This document shows, in pieces, positions 10,780 to 12,347 of a DNA stretch of 12,347 nucleotides (the first letter of the stretch is position 1; each line of letters starts with the position of its first letter). Made by a program: the position numbers and the translations under genes. The notes below the pieces were generated by a model. That model was not told the origin of the DNA. It saw only the letters and a program-made list of their open reading frames with translations, and ran no database searches. Source of the stretch: an uncultured Verrucomicrobiota bacterium (lineage in GTDB: Bacteria > Verrucomicrobiota > Verrucomicrobiae > Opitutales > Opitutaceae); assembly GCA_946482165.1 (NCBI GenBank), contig CAMLQS010000132.1:1-12347 (forward strand). Reading direction: 5' to 3'.

Positions 10780-12347
10780 TTAGCGGAAAAGGCTCTTCAG
10801 TTTTCCGAGGAGACTGCCTTCGCGCTGGGGGGGCGGCGCCGATGGACGGGCGAAGGAGATCGAGACCGCGGCAGGCTGGGGGATGGGCGCGGACGTCGGG
10901 GACGGAGTCCCTCCAAGGGGTCGAGAGGGGCGTGCGCGCGCGGCTTCGGCGGCGCGGGCGGTCTCGGCGAGGCGGGCCTCGGCGCGGGCGGCTTGGATAT
11001 CGCGGGCGGCGGAGGAGACCTCCTCGGCGGGATCGGCGAGGGTGTCGGAGACGAGTTCGTCGGCGGCGTTTGGATGGCGGACGGCGGCGAGGCGGACGCG
11101 GGCGACGGGGTCGCGGAGGAAATCGTAGAGATCGGCGCGGCGCCAGGCGTGGCCGGCGACGCCGAGGGCTCGGACGCCGGGCAGGCGGTCGGAGAGGAGG
11201 ACGCGGGCGGTCTCGAGGTCGAGGCCTTGGAGAGGGCGGTTCTGCGCGGCCCAGTGGCGGCGGAAAACGGGGCTGCGCGCGACGAGGAGCACGGCGATCT
11301 CGGGGTCGAGCGTCGGGCGGTAGGCGAGCGCGGCGAGGACGGCGGGGCGGCGGGTGGCGGCGACGCCTTGTATCAAGTCTTCGGAGACGGAGGGGTTGCC
11401 GGCGAGGGAGAGGCAGGCGGCCTCGTCGGCGAGGTCGACGAAGTAGGCGGCGATGCCGGGATCGAGATCGGGGTTGGCGGCGAGGGCGCCGCGCACGGAG
11501 GCGGTCTTGTCCTGGGCGAGGAGGCGCTGGAGCGGACGCGGCAGGCGCGGGCGCGCGGCTACCCAACGGCGTTCCTCGACATCTCCGGAGGTGGCGAAGT
11601 GGAGCAGGTCGATCTCGTCGGGCTCGATGTTCTCGCGGGCGGCGCGGCGAACGGAAGAGTGGGAAGATTGGAGCAGGAGGCGTTCGGCGGCCTCGGGGAG
11701 CTGGCGGCGGCGCAGGAGGGCGAGTTGCACGTCCTCTTCGTCGGTTGCGGCCCAGCCGGTGGCGGTGTCGTCGTCGGCGGGGGCGGAGGCGACGGTGTGG
11801 AGGCGGACGACGGCGCTGTCGTCGATGGCGAGGACGAGGGCGGCGGGGGCGGCGAGGGCGGATTGGCCGGCGAGGGCGGCGCGCACGGACGGGTCGGTGT
11901 CGGTGGCGAGGCGGGCCTGCTGGGGGAGGCGGAGCGAGGAGTTGGTGGCGAGGGCGCGGCGGACGGACGGTGTGGCGTCTTCGGCGAGGGCGAGGAGTTC
12001 TCGGGCGGGGAGCTGGGGGTGTTGCGCGGCTTGGGCGCGGACCTCGGCGGAGGGGTGGGCGGCGAGTTCGATCAGGAGATGCGGAGGCGTGCGCGGATTG
12101 GTCGCGAGGTAGGCGAGGAGGGAGGGCTCGGGATGGCGGGCGGCGAGGCTTTCGAGGAGGTGGCTCGGGGCGAGCGGGTAGGCGGCGACGAAGAGGCGGG
12201 CCTCGGGGGCGCCGTCGGGCGGGAGATCGGCGAGGGCCTGGAGAAGCGTGGACGGAAGCGGCGGTTTGCGGAGCGCCTGCGCAGTGCGTCGCACACCGTC
12301 GCGCCGGATGCGGGCGAGGAGGGAGTCGGGCGTGTGGGTTTCGACGG
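10780..12347 (-). CDS. Leucine-rich-variant/HEAT-like repeat solenoid protein (5' end probably beyond the window)
   Basis: Stop TAA at 10780-10782. A GTG at 12294 would give 504 residues, but the frame stays open to the right edge, and the extra codons (PDSLLARIRRDG before that GTG) look like coding sequence, so the true start probably lies outside. Numbered from that GTG, residues about 42-432 hold roughly 13 repeats of about 26 residues with the pattern 'LP..LL.LA.D....VR.ALA.NP', typical of leucine-rich variant or HEAT-like helical repeats. Two repeats (about 150-225) are enlarged by acidic insertions. Then come an Ala/Arg-rich helix (430-455), a Pro-rich linker and a basic amphipathic end (GSLLGKLKSLFR). 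No signal peptide is visible in the present part. Such solenoids act as protein-binding scaffolds; the partner is unknown, although the two small paralogs encoded next are candidates. Confidence 0.85.
   Translation of the reverse strand, partial: VETHTPDSLLARIRRDGVRRTAQALRKPPLPSTLLQALADLPPDGAPEARLFVAAYPLAPSHLLESLAARHPEPSLLAYLATNPRTPPHLLIELAAHPSAEVRAQAAQHPQLPARELLALAEDATPSVRRALATNSSLRLPQQARLATDTDPSVRAALAGQSALAAPAALVLAIDDSAVVRLHTVASAPADDDTATGWAATDEEDVQLALLRRRQLPEAAERLLLQSSHSSVRRAARENIEPDEIDLLHFATSGDVEERRWVAARPRLPRPLQRLLAQDKTASVRGALAANPDLDPGIAAYFVDLADEAACLSLAGNPSVSEDLIQGVAATRRPAVLAALAYRPTLDPEIAVLLVARSPVFRRHWAAQNRPLQGLDLETARVLLSDRLPGVRALGVAGHAWRRADLYDFLRDPVARVRLAAVRHPNAADELVSDTLADPAEEVSSAARDIQAARAEARLAETARAAEAARARPSRPLGGTPSPTSAPIPQPAAVSISFARPSAPPPQREGSLLGKLKSLFR

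Noticed and set aside
10703..11566. N-terminal extension of the 130-aa gene's frame to 418 codons
   Set aside because: The extension overlaps the solenoid gene out of frame and is Arg/Pro-rich. The ATG at 10702 gives a natural protein start.

Overview
The window is very GC-rich. Its coding content points to a Verrucomicrobiota bacterium, most likely an Opitutales/Opitutaceae relative: exported LamG proteins, an autotransporter-type beta-strand region, a GntR-LacI hybrid regulator, few recognisable Shine-Dalgarno sites and Ala/Pro/Arg-rich proteins. This placement is inferred from style, not from a marker gene. All eight genes I support lie on the minus strand, so transcription runs from right to left. 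The long plus-strand open frames are GC shadows.

Right part (about 9782-12347). Three genes lie in a row. The first encodes a solenoid of about 13 leucine-rich-variant/HEAT-like repeats and is cut by the right edge. The next two encode small proteins of unknown function (130 and 159 aa) that share a coiled-coil plus 'PFPxPPLP'-like module, so they look like a tandem duplication that then diverged. Two separate heptanucleotide tandem arrays lie in this cluster, one intergenic and one inside the linker of the 159-aa protein.

Middle (about 3021-9505). A GntR-type winged-helix regulator with a LacI-like effector domain is followed, 6 bp after its stop, by a symmetric 19-bp dyad (TTGnnnAAT-C-ATTnnnCAA). 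This dyad sits in front of a two-gene operon. The operon encodes a membrane-anchored M6/M11-like metalloprotease with two ricin-type beta-trefoil domains, then an exported LamG/Ig-like/double DUF1349-type protein. It ends in a perfect-palindrome terminator. The regulator and the dyad together suggest control by a ligand, perhaps a sugar.

Left part (1-2855). A second protease unit. A small exported protein resembles the propeptide of metzincin (reprolysin-like) proteases and ends in a cysteine-switch-like PMACGG motif. Next, 43 bp downstream, comes a secreted HExxHxxGxxH metalloprotease that has its own signal peptide but no propeptide, then a LamG domain and a beta-strand passenger region that runs off the left edge.

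The main idea to test is that the two units are complementary. In the left unit the propeptide is a separate gene and LamG is fused to the protease. In the middle unit the pro-region is fused to the protease and LamG is on a separate protein. The two LamG domains are clearly related. Together they may form a secreted protease/carbohydrate-binding system for polymer or glycoprotein breakdown, with the left protease kept silent in trans.
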